Positions 54,801 to 64,000 of a stretch of DNA of 64,000 nucleotides are shown here, in pieces (positions within the stretch are counted from its first letter, which is position 1; every line of letters starts with the position of its first letter). The notes beneath the pieces were generated by a model. That model was given only the letters and a program-made list of their open reading frames with translations. It was not told where the DNA came from and searched no databases. The translations under genes and the position numbers were made by a program. This stretch comes from Diplosphaera chodatii (Eukaryota > Chlorophyta > Trebouxiophyceae > Prasiolales > Stichococcaceae). Where the stretch lies: assembly GCA_032358165.1 (NCBI GenBank), contig JAALGY010000043.1:1798001-1862000 (forward strand). Direction: 5' to 3'.

Positions 54801-56522
54801 GTTCTGTTGAACTACGTCCGAGGCTGTGATGAGCATCTGTGCAGCATGCTACACAGCAACACACCTGCAGAATTGAGCACTTTGCGTCAGTCCATTCTAC
54901 CTACCCCTGAATGTCACTGACGGCTCTCTCATCGTGGTTTCCGCAGCTGGCGATGCCGCAGCCCAGTTTCTCGCGCGCCACCGCGATCCAGTCGCTGCGC
55001 ACGCACGAGGGCATCGAGAGCCTGCGGTCCAACCTGCGTGAGGAGCACATGCTCAAGATGGACTGGGTGATCACCGGGATGAGATGTATGATGCAAGCTG
55101 CCACCTCAGCTGTGTCAGAGTGGATCAGGCTTTCCTGTGCGGCTCATGCAGATGCAGCACTGCTGCAGTCAGCCCAGGACACACTGACGGCGGCCGTGCT
55201 GTGCAGGTCATGACGCTGCTGAAGCATACGCTGACGCCGGTCCAGGTGGCGCGCCTGCTCGTTCAGGTGCCCACACTACTGGTCACGCAGGCAACGAGAA
55301 TCCGGGGGTGGCACAGATGCAAACCAGCAGATGCCACTCGGCAGGCTTGGCATCGGGTCAGCGGCAGTGTACCAGACTGGTGTGGTGCAGGGGGCTCAGC
55401 ACTGGTGCGCATGTCCTGCAGGCGTGGCCCTGGTCGCCGGACACGCTCGCGATGTCCACGTGGATCGCTGCGGAGGAGAATGAGCCGGACGCCCTGGCGA
55501 TGCTGGCGGGCGCTGCCCGCCTGCCAGCTCCCGGGGTGAGGACGTTTGCAGCATCGGTCGCCGTCTGCGTTTCTGTGCTGTTTCACAGGAGCACTCTGCG
55601 GCGCTCCTGGCCATGGCAGCCTCTTCCAGGACACGCGATTTGACCGTATGGTCAACTTGGTCTGCTCCACTTTGGCGGACCTCCTGTGCAAGAGACTTGG
55701 TTCTGTTTCAGGGGCCGGGCGGCATCGGCAGCAGCAGCATGGGCCGCAGCCCCTCGGCGCCACCGCCCAACAGCAGCAACGGCTTGCCCCATCTCGGCGG
55801 CGGCGGCGGCGGCCAGCAGAGTCTGCTGAGTCCCAGCCTGGGGGCCGGCGCCTTTGGCGGCGGCCCCCCCGGAGCGGGCAGCTCGCACCTCGGCCCCGAG
55901 TCCCTGGCGCAGTTTGCGCCGCTGAACGTCGGCGGCGGTGGCGGTGGCGGCATGGGCTTCAGCTCCGGCGGCTTTGGCAGCAGCGCAGGGTTCAGCGGCA
56001 ACCTGCAGGGACCAGGTGCGATTCTAGACAGCGCCAATGAAACCCCTTTGCTTGTCCACCGCAGTGTGTCTGTGGCCCCTAGAGGGCTCTGCTTCGACCC
56101 CGAGTGTGTGTGCTGTCATGCCAGTACAGGCTGAGTGCTTTGCACATGCCAGTGCGAGCGCTTGCAGTCTGACTATACCTGTTGCTCCCTACTCAGGCGG
56201 GCTGCCGCCGATGGGAGCCGCGGGCTGGGGTGCCGCCCTCAGCGGCGGCGTGGGCGGCGGCGGCCTCGGCCCCGGCGGCGGCCTGGGCATGTCGTCCTTC
56301 TTCCCGCCCGGCAACGCGTCCGGCGGCTTCCCCAGCCTGTCTGGGCCCCCGGGCCGGCTGCCCAGCCTGCCGGGCCGCATCCCCAGCCTGCCCGGCAGCC
56401 TCGGCAGCCTGCCCAGCGGCGTCCCCAGCCTGCCACTGGGCGCGCAGCGGCCCTTCGACATGGACGACGGCGCTGCAAGCGCGGCCATGATGCTGCCCCA
56501 CAGCCAGCCGCCGCAGTTCTAG
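51832..56522 (+). CDS. bZIP transcription factor with large C-terminal region and Gly/LPSLPG repeats
   Basis: Predicted DNA-binding dimeric regulator; targets unknown. The start is MEPASGGRGWTETASNWKTP (ATG 51832) and the first exon ends near 52020. The basic region is KNRRAQRRFRERQK (about 53272-53313), matching the NxxAQxxFR pattern of fungal Pap1/Yap1. An intron (53314-53458) separates it from the zipper, which reads NKVTELEGKVDELNGRISAL. Further exons give DIWKGYINQMAVLLVEAD (about 54073-54130), IMRMHMLNPLTTREFSAQKL, RALRLSQQQRAEIVQLRRIF with LNKMGAIAQQRQDIHH, and ATAIQSLRTHEGIESLRSNL with REEHMLKMDWVI. These form helical, conserved-looking segments found in large algal bZIP proteins but not named here. 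After LKHTLTPVQVARLLVQ comes a Gly/Ser/Pro-rich tail with GGGGGGGM and repeated LPSLPG units (about 56346-56440), ending SQPPQF-stop. Confidence 0.85.
53314..53458 (+). other. Intron at the basic-region/zipper hinge of the bZIP gene
   Basis: A phase-0 intron starts GTCGGC after CGC-CAA-AAG and ends CCACAG before AAC-AAG-GTT. It separates the DNA-contact module from the dimerisation module exactly. Confidence 0.75.
56346..56440 (+). repeat. Tandem LPSLPG-type codon repeat in the bZIP gene
   Basis: About six degenerate units of 18-21 bp encode GRLPSLPGRIPSLPGSLGSL and onward to PSGVPSLPLG. It is in frame with the gene and is probably an intrinsically disordered tail. Confidence 0.75.
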
Positions 56523-57444
56523 TGCACCTGCCACGTGCTTGCGGCAGCGAGGAGGAGCGAGGAGTTGGGAGTGCACTGGGCCCTCCATGGGGGGCCGCAC
56601 CTGCACGCCAGGTTGCCGCCCGCTCGCAAGGAAGTGACAGTGGCAGCACCCACGCTGCTGCGCGGAGTTCCGCACTCCTGCAGCAAGAGCACAATAGTGA
56701 GGCCATGCAGCTTGCTTGCAGAATTGGCATGGCAAGCTGCCCTGAAGTTGCTAGCGCATGAAGAGTGGCACTACATGTCATCAGCAGTGATAAGGATACG
56801 ACACCGAAGCACCATAGCGCCGATCAGCCAGGAGGCGTTACGTGCCGCCTGCAACACCCTTGCAAGGGTGCAGATGCTTGGTATGGCAGCTCACAAGGCG
56901 GCAGCGCTCACCTAGAGTTATCGACTGCTATGCGAAGATTAGGTGCGGAGAGCAGAAGGCGCCTTATTCCTCAGTTTGCTCGTCTTTCAATCAGCCGATT
57001 GTATATTTGTGTTTGGGCGTTTGACATTCTTTCAGAGCGATATGCATGACCCTATTTGACTTGTTGGCCGCATGCGGCACCTGCGCTGCAACAAATGCTG
57101 GCAGCAGCTGCATGCAGCATCAGATGGGTGTGGCAGAGGCGGCACGGTTGTCAGGATAGCACGAGTGCTGGACCAGCCCACCCAGCATCCGTCTGCTTCA
57201 GCTCTGCGTCGGACTTGCCCCACGCGACGATGTGTGTGTTGGGTGCTTAGTGGCTAGTTGATAGCCAATGCAGCTCGAGGTGGTCCTCATCTTTGATTGT
57301 AACATGGGCATCACGGTATACACCACCATGATCACAGAACAGTCATGTCCACCATACTTTGAGAAAGGCCGCAAGAAAGCTGCAGTATGATCCATGTTCA
57401 CATCATCCTGCAACACTCGACCTGTGCACGGATGTTGCCACAGC
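56523..57444. other. Convergent region between bZIP and SMG7 genes
   Basis: About 0.92 kb, the longest spacer in the window. It probably holds a long 3' UTR of the bZIP gene. A plus-strand TGTAA at 57298-57302 is 776 bp after the stop. No further coding exon or RNA gene was recognised. Confidence 0.4.
57298..57302 (+). terminator. Candidate TGTAA polyadenylation signal of the bZIP gene
   Basis: First plus-strand TGTAA noticed after the bZIP stop codon. The distance of 776 bp is long, so confidence is low. Confidence 0.25.
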
Positions 57445-60400
57445 TCACTTCTGTGGCAGGCTGGACAGCCAGCTCCAATCCTGCACCAGCGCTGGCGCAT
57501 GCCCCGTCCGTTCTGCCAGACCAGCCTCACCATCATTATCACTGTTCCGCAACCCTGTCTCTTGTGCAGACGTCCACCCGACCTGGCTGCTGGGGCGCTG
57601 CTGCTGGAGCTGCTGGTGCTGCACCGGCATCTGCTGGGTCCTTAGCTGGTCTGAGTGGGTGACCGGAGGCGGTTGTAGCAGCGGCTGCCAGGGTGAGGGC
57701 TGGCCGTCAGGCGTCGGCGGCACCGCCCAGGGCGAGGGGCCGAAGGGCTGGTAAGCAGGCAGCTCTGACGGCGGCTGCTGCGGTGCGCCAGGGGCATGTA
57801 CACGCCGCTGTTGCTGCGGCTGGAGTGCTGGCTGCTGCTGCTGCGGCTGGGCTGCTTGCTCCTGCTGGGGCATCGAGGGCAGCGGTGACACTCTGCTGCT
57901 ATGTCGCTGACACGAACGGTTGACATGCACACCGGCGGTACAGCTGCTGATGTGCATTCTGAGCTGCGTGTGTCCACCATCGCACCTGGGGCGCTGCATT
58001 GCTCCACAGGGAGGCCACTGGGGCGGGCGCCGGCCGCCCCCAGGTGTCCGTGGCAGCGAACGGTGAGCCCGCGCGCATCTCCCCCGACATTCCTACAATT
58101 TGCAAGGCGAAGGCTCGTCCTCAACAACCTTCTCTGTGTCTGCATCCTGACGGCCCTGCACCACTCATTGGCACAGCCTGACGCTAGTCTGGTACATGCC
58201 ATGGGCAACGTCAGCCTGCGCTCTCGATAGGGGTTTGGAAAGGGTGCGCACCCCCAGAGGACCCGCCCGTGGTGTGTGCATCCATCTCCGCGAGGCCAAA
58301 CCCGATGCTGCCGCCGCCGCCGACGCGGTGCTGCGCAAAGATGTCCCGCCCCAGAAAGCTGCCAGCAATGCTGTTATCGACAATGCCGCTGTGGTTCCCA
58401 GAGACACCCTGGTCTGGACCGCCGGCTGAATACGCTGCGGCGGTAGAATTTGGTGCTGTGCCTGCCAGTGGGCCACTGCCCCAGCCACCGGCCACACTAG
58501 CACGCGGAGCTGTCTCCGGCACAGGATCAATGCTGAGACCCATCACCTGCCATTTGACCAGTACTTAACTGCTCAGACCTTGGGATGGCGCTGCACCTGA
58601 CAGGTAACATACAGCTGCACATATGAAAGGTGTGGGCCGGTGATGCAGCTGAGGAACGGATGTGACCGATCCTCATCCAGCCAGACTGCCGGCGTCCCTC
58701 ACCTCGGTTGGCATCGGGCTGTGTGGTGGCGTCCACGCTGAGGCAGCAGGCGCGGACGGCCGCACCCAGGGGGTGGCCGCCCCCGGCATCTCGGCCGGGC
58801 TCCCCGCGCCTGGCGCATACACAATCACCTGCGAGCATGGGCGTGGGGCGATTGCTGCAACAACGTCTGAGCAAAACTGCATAAAGAGTAGGTTGACGTG
58901 TTGTGATTTGGTGCACAGCGAACGCTGACAATATGTGACAGTATTGGAGACCAGATGTTTTGAAGTCACGAACGTTCGTTTCTTGATCACAGCAGCGCAC
59001 CTCCTCATCTTCATCATCCTCAGGGTTTAGCTCGGGTGCAGGCGGCGGCGGCGGCTGCGGCGGCGCGGCTGCCTGGCCTGCTGTGGGACGATCAAGCCCT
59101 GACGCTGCTGCTGGTGCCACGTGCGAAGCCTGGCTGCCGGCGTTGCAGACCTGCTGCAGGAGCTCCTTGATGCTGGCCAGCCGCACAGGCTGCTCCTCCT
59201 GCAGATGGCAGTGGACCGCTCTCAGCATCAACTGCAGGTGCTTTGACGATCTCCAACATAGTACATGCTGTTTGCAACATGTGAGCAGATCCCGAAAAGG
59301 TGCGCGCTTGCAGACCTGCAAGTCGCCAACACGACGACGGCACTTGCTCAGCTGCGTGTGCTGGACACACCTTGAAGTCAAGAGCCGCTGGCGGCGGCGT
59401 GTCGGCCACCAGGCCGGGCAGCGCCAGCGGCAGGAAGCCCTGCAGCGAAGTGAGCTCCGGGAGACGCAGCCGCTGCTCAGCCGCTGCGCCAGCCGGCTGC
59501 GGTGCCGGCTGCGCCTGCGACCATGCTTGCAGTCGCTGCAGTGCCTCACGATACTGCTGTACCTCGGGTCCACCATATTGCGCAGGCCTGCAAGTGCAAC
59601 ATTACAGCGCTGGGCTTTTACTGCAGATGTCAAAAGTTCTGCAAAGCTAGCATTGCTTCAAGCACTGCATCGCGACCAGCATCCTATCGAGTGCGCCTTG
59701 CCCGCACACCATCATCCGCTGTCAGCAAGCTCAAGGCCAGCACGCCTGCACAGCAGCAGCGCACTCCGCAGCCTCTGGATGGCTGGCAGCCCACAGCAGC
59801 AGAACGTGCACCGCCGGCAGCAGCCGCAGCCGCAGGTCCTGCCCGGCTCCGTTCTGCTGCTGCTTGCCGCTCCCCCCGTCCCCGCCGCCCCTCTGCGGCG
59901 CCGCCTTGGCATCTGCGGCCGCACCACAGAACGCCGCAGCCAGCTGCAGCGCCGCCGTGCCCGCAAACTGCCTGAGCTCCCTGCGCTGCATCGTCTCGGC
60001 CACCCTGGAGCCCACGGACAATAATGATCAGTGGAGCAGGCACCGAAAGCCATGGCACAAGCCACTCTGGTTCTGCAGCACTGAGGCACCAGCCCATCGT
60101 CAACAACACCGCTATGCCAGTGAGGGGGCAGCTGTTGGGTGGCGCACCCAGGAGGCCGACCATCAGGGTTGAAGTCCACATTGGAGACTGCGAATGCCGC
60201 CATGATCGCGAGCCGCATGGCGGGAGAGTCGGCTGTGTTGCCGCCGGGCGCAGACGTGAGTGCGCGCAGGACACTTGGTGCCTGCTGTGATGACGCTGCC
60301 CGTCCCTGAGAGCTGGCGGATTTTCTCCAACAAGGCATGCACACAGCAGCACAACATGTGTGACAAGGTTCAGGACGCAACGGCCTGTAGCTCAAGACAG

Positions 60401-62281
60401 AGGTTCAGTGCAACTGGAGGCACACCTGCAGTGCTCGCTGCAGCTCGGCAGCGGCCGCCGCTGCGACTGCCGGGAATGTGTCTACATTGATGCGAGTGAA
60501 GAGGATACCTGACAGGCACAGGGAAGCAGGTCAGGGTGTGGCTCTTGGCTCGGAGTGTTCTGTATCGTTCACGGCATACACCAATCATCGGCACATGACC
60601 TCTTCTACACACATGTACCGACCACAGCTAGATCAGGAGAACTGCAACCAGAGTAGCTGCGGAATATGAAGATCAACCCCCACCATGCAGCCGAACGAAG
60701 TGGGTGACGAGGTCAGCCAGAGTGACTGGGTGCTGCGATGGGCGCTGTTTGATGTTGCGACCGTCTTTTTGGGTCCTGTGCAGGCGGGCGGCGGCAGACA
60801 CTCCCCGGTTGCTACCCCTCAGTGCATCATACCTGGCCATGCAACCATGCCAACATTCAAATCATGACGCCTGCAGGATTGCCTGTTTCACATGCACTGC
60901 TCGTCGGCGATAGTTCACTTACTCAGCGCAGCCATGGCCTGAAGATAGCACACTTCACACCTGATGCGGTTTTGCTCGAAGAGCAGCAACAAGTTGTCGC
61001 GCGCAACCAAGAACGGCTGTGCAACTGCCAGCGCACGGAAGTAGCAGCTCACCGCAGCCAGCTCGTCGCCGACATAGCTGCGCACATGGTCGATGGCATG
61101 ATGGGTGCACCGCTGAGCAACAAGCAAGTGCCACCAGGCAGGCAGCGCCACCCTACTCTGCCACCCAGAGCGCCACGGAGTGTGCGAGCCCACGCAGCAC
61201 AGCAGTGCGCACGTGGCGAGGACGGCCAGCTGGTTGTGGGCGTTTCCGAAGCTTGGCAGCACGCGGGCCGCCTGCAGGTAGTGGCGGGCCGCGGGGCCCC
61301 AGTCGCGGTTGGGCGTGTCGTTCGTTGCATTGATTTGGTACCTGCAGCGAGACACGGCCGCACATGGGAGCAGAAGTAGGAAGCCGACCCTGCCAGACGA
61401 CTGCGCTGGTGCAGCAATGCGGAGCATGTCAGTCCGACTGCCTCTTTAGGAGCACGCAGCCTTCGGAGAGCGCTGAGGAGGTGTACCTGGCAAGGTCGCC
61501 AAGGCAGATGAGACAGCGTGAGATGGTGGGGCGGGCATCGGTGGAGGCGGCGGATGGGGTGGCGGGAGCAGCGCTGGCGGCAATGGCAGGCTCCTCGGGG
61601 AAAGCGAGCGGGCAGCCGCCGTCTCCATACACCGCCTGCACGTCCAGGGCCAGGCTGCGGTAGAAGGCGGAGCCGGCGTCCAGCAGCTGGCTGAAAGCGG
61701 CCTTGGCCTGCAGGGTGGCACAGCTCCTGTGAGCGTCGGGCCAATTGGGGTTCATCCTTCAGCCGTGCAGAGCACAGCTGTGGCTAGGCAGCATCACAAC
61801 AGTCGCCTGCAACCGACGCTTGTCAACTGAGGCACCAGTCGCTGCATGTCGACATGGCGCTCCAGGAAGTAAAGGGCACCTTGCGCAGGGGCTCTTCCCC
61901 GCGGTTGCCAGCCTCCGAAGCGAGACGTATGCGGCGGCGGAACTCCTCGATGGGGCGGTAGTAGACGACCTTCCAGAGCGTCTGCTCGACGTTGTGGTCC
62001 TGCGTGCAGCCACTGAGTGCTCGTCAGCGTGACCACCCCACAGTGGCACACGACTCCCCGGCATGATATCTCTATGCTGCTTGAACAATTCGAACCTGGG
62101 CGGTGGTGTAGTCCTCCAGCAGGATGGCCTTCAGCGCCTGCGCCAGCTCCGACCGCAGCTTGCGCACAGCGGGGTCGTAGAAGCCTGCGCCTGCTTGTGT
62201 GGCAGCCCTGAGCTTGGCGGCGACCGCTGCCGCTGGCGGCGGCAGGGTGGTGCTCTTGGACGCCTCGGACCTGGCGTTCAT
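57445..62281 (-). CDS. SMG7: SMG7/EST1-like protein (nonsense-mediated decay)
   Basis: SMG5/6/7 proteins recognise phosphorylated UPF1 through a 14-3-3-like domain and trigger mRNA decay. The start ATG at 62281 gives MNARSEASKSTTLPPPAA, then PAVRKLRSELAQALKAILLE. The 14-3-3-like exons read HNVEQTLWKVVYYRPIEEFR with RRIRLAS (about 61920-61995), AFSQLLDAGSAFYRSLALDV (about 61640-61695) and ISRCLICLGDLARY (about 61485-61530). The helical hairpin part reads DWGPAARHYLQAARVLPSFG, NAHNQLAVLATYVGDELAAV and SCYFRALAVAQPFLVARDNL (about 60985-61310). The latter motifs are diagnostic for the EST1/SMG7 family. The downstream part includes ELTSLQGFLPLALPGLVAD (about 59395-59460), an acidic NPEDDEDEE stretch and a Gln/Pro-rich tail with QAAQPQQQQPALQPQQQ. 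The end is VQDWSWLSSLPQK-stop at 57445. No PIN nuclease domain is visible, so SMG7 or SMG5 type and not SMG6. Tail exon borders are uncertain. Confidence 0.88.
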
Positions 62282-62982
62282 GCTGACACGTGTCTGCACA
62301 CTACCTGCTTCACTTCAGCCACGTTCGGGGTGCGGCATCCGGGGCTCCTGGTGCAGGACCCAGTGATGAGTGCGAGCGGCAAGGGCAGGGTGACTGGTTG
62401 ACGACTGCACAGTGGTTCTGCACTCGTGCCCGCGGCACCGTGCGGTGCAAAGCAGGCGCAGATCAGAAGGCTGCGAGGGGACAACGCCCTCCCCCAACTC
62501 CTGACGCAACATCTTGCTTGCTGTTCAGGACGAAGGTTCACAACTCTGCGACCGCATGCGAAGGCCTTTGCCTGGAGCCGTGCAACAACCGATAACCTTC
62601 TATCTGAGCTGGGTCGAGGTTACTTTCTTCATTTATGTCGGACAATCTACTTGAGCCCTGGGAAGCGCGACGCGCGCCTGCTGGGCGTCAGGGTTCAGGC
62701 GCTGACGCAGAATGACGTGTCAGCATGCATAGTTCCATGGTTCACAGGCGTTTGTACGGTTCACTTCGCGTCGCGATCGGTGTCAATCTCTGCTTCAGAC
62801 GCAAGCGCTGCTGCGTAACACTGCAGGAGCGCCAGGGCGCTCGGCTCGTTGCAGATCGCTTGCAAGCCACTTGCACGACACCGGCTCGTAAGTCTTATTT
62901 GTGCGGAATCTTGCACTTTACACGCAGCGGCCTCAGAAGCATGCTTGGCTTGTGCCATTGACGCAACTTGACACCAGCAAAC
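62282..62982. promoter_or_regulatory. Divergent region between SMG7 and the translocator gene
   Basis: About 0.7 kb between divergent start codons, expected to contain two promoters. No TATA box, exon or RNA gene was recognised. Confidence 0.4.
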
Positions 62983-64000
62983 ATGCCCGAGAGCCCGCGG
63001 AAGCGCGGTGGCCAGCAGTTCTCCAGGCAGGAGATACTTCAGGCAGCAGTCAGCTATGGCTACGTGGTGCTGTGGATCACGCTGTCCGCCACAGTCATTC
63101 TCTACAACAAGTGAGCCGGCGTACATGAGCATGGTCGTGGATCGCGCTGCCACCTGCCTGCAGCAGCTGTGCGCATGCAGCAGGGGTTGCAAGCATATGC
63201 TGAATAATCGGCGCCTCATCACGTTGTGCAGTCACACTGGCCTGCTCTCTGTGCAGATACGTCTTGGCGTACAGTGGCTTCCCGTTCCCAGTGACGCTCA
63301 CCATGTGGTACAACACACCTGCTGCCGCGCGCATGTCCTGTGAACCTGCCCCATGGTGCTCAGGGCGTCACAGCGTGGTCATGTCGCCCATCTGAGCTGG
63401 TCTCTGCAGGCACATGCTGTTCTGCAGCGTCGTCAGCTTCGCGATCGTCAAAGCAGGGCTTGTGCAGCCAGTCGACGGCATGACGCTGGATATCTACAAG
63501 GTGCAAGCCGTCGCCAGCCCTTGTACTCTTCTAACTGCAGCGACAGAGGGCCAAGTGGACACGGCCCGCTGTGCTACGGCAGCTCATGATGCTCAAGGCA
63601 TCATTTCATTGCGTGCAGACGGCGATTGTTCCCATCGGTGGCGCATTTGCCATCGTGCTGTGGCTGGGCAACGCAGCCTACCTGTACCTGAGCGTCTCGT
63701 TCATCCAGATGCTCAAGGTGCGTCCGTGCCTGCCCCTGCACCGCGGAACGTGGCCAGCACATCTCAGGCATGCATGCGCATCCGGTACCCCGGGTTGCTA
63801 TGCCGTCCCAAAGCGGTACTTTGTGTATCAGCACCGGTGCCCTGCCCGCATTTTGTGTATCAGCACTGGTGCCCTGCCCCGCAGGCGCTCATGCCCATGG
63901 CTGTCTTCCTGGTGGGCACGGCCTTCGGCACCGAAGCCTACACGAGCAAGCGCATGGCCAACATGGTGGTCGTCACCATCGGCGTGGCGATCGCCGCGTA
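62983..64000 (+). CDS. Triose-phosphate/nucleotide-sugar translocator family membrane protein, 3' end beyond window
   Basis: Member of the TPT/NST drug-metabolite transporter superfamily, closest by eye to the plant 'probable sugar phosphate/phosphate translocator' (KT/KD) group. The substrate is not predictable. The start ATG at 62983 gives a short basic N-terminus (MPESPRKRGGQQFSRQE). TM1 is YGYVVLWITLSATVILYNKY, ending in the family NKY/NKW motif. TM2 follows FPFPVTLTMWHM, split by an intron inside the Trp codon (ATG TG|G CAC). Then come GMTLDIYK, TAIVPIGGAFAIVLWLGNAA with YLYLSVSFIQMLKALMPMAV, and FLVGTAFGTEAYTSKRMANM. The order IVPIG..LWLGN.AYLY.SV.F.QMLKA.MP is diagnostic. Roughly the first third to half of the usual ten-TM protein is present; there is no obvious plastid transit peptide. 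Confidence 0.9.
63821..63883 (+). repeat. Tandem 31-bp duplication next to a 3' splice site
   Basis: Two near-identical copies start at 63821 and 63853 (each begins TTGTGTATCAGCAC and ends GCCCTGCCC-GCA). They differ by one C/T change and one extra C. The second copy supplies the CCCCGCAG acceptor used before GCGCTCATGCCCATG. Only the second copy makes an AG acceptor. Confidence 0.85.

Overview
The window looks like nuclear DNA of a green alga. It is GC-rich and densely packed with intron-containing genes. Introns are short (about 50-300 bp), usually begin GTG or GTA and nearly always end in TGCAG. The protein families include several with plant-like sequence signatures (MSH4, Atm1-type half-transporter, PI4K-alpha, KT/KD-type phosphate translocator). 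A chlorophyte, perhaps trebouxiophyte-like, fits best; the lineage is inferred from style and not proven. No bacterial operons, CRISPR arrays, rRNA, recognisable tRNA or transposable elements were seen. Exon boundaries were read by eye, so gene ends are firm only where stated.

Layout, left to right: (-) Sds22/PPP1R7-like LRR protein, cut by the left edge (1-1315); (+) GDSL/SGNH hydrolase with a long insert (2044-4636); (-) meiotic MutS homologue MSH4 (4968-10584); (-) F-box/LRR protein with an SV40-like basic signal and an acidic tail (11007-14860); (+) macro-domain protein, probably with a Ser/Pro/Arg-rich tail (15381-18272); (-) CLASP microtubule protein (18709-24876); (+) PG-rich protein, probably flagellar (25463-27379); (-) mitochondrial Atm1/ATM3-type ABC half-transporter (about 27852-32818); (-) mitochondrial class I haem peroxidase, cytochrome c peroxidase type (33663-36693); (+) phosphatidylinositol 4-kinase alpha (37165-45718); (-) N-terminal Xaa-Pro-Lys methyltransferase NTMT1 (45954-about 47885); (+) Notchless/NLE1 (48438-51392); (+) bZIP transcription factor with a long C-terminal region (51832-56522); (-) SMG7/EST1-like protein (57445-62281); (+) phosphate-translocator-family transporter, cut by the right edge (62983-64000).

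The genes are unrelated housekeeping and regulatory genes with no operon logic. Most neighbours are divergent or convergent with 0.2-0.9 kb between them, so several pairs probably share promoter regions. Two sets have a loose theme. MSH4 argues for a meiotic cycle, and the PG-rich protein and CLASP point to microtubules or flagella. The Atm1-type exporter and the peroxidase are adjacent tandem genes for mitochondrial Fe-S and peroxide metabolism.

I found no clear novel multi-gene system. The most interesting items are single genes: the peroxidase carrying both cytochrome c peroxidase and ascorbate peroxidase residues, the macro domain with an RS/SP-rich tail, and the nuclear-signal F-box protein.
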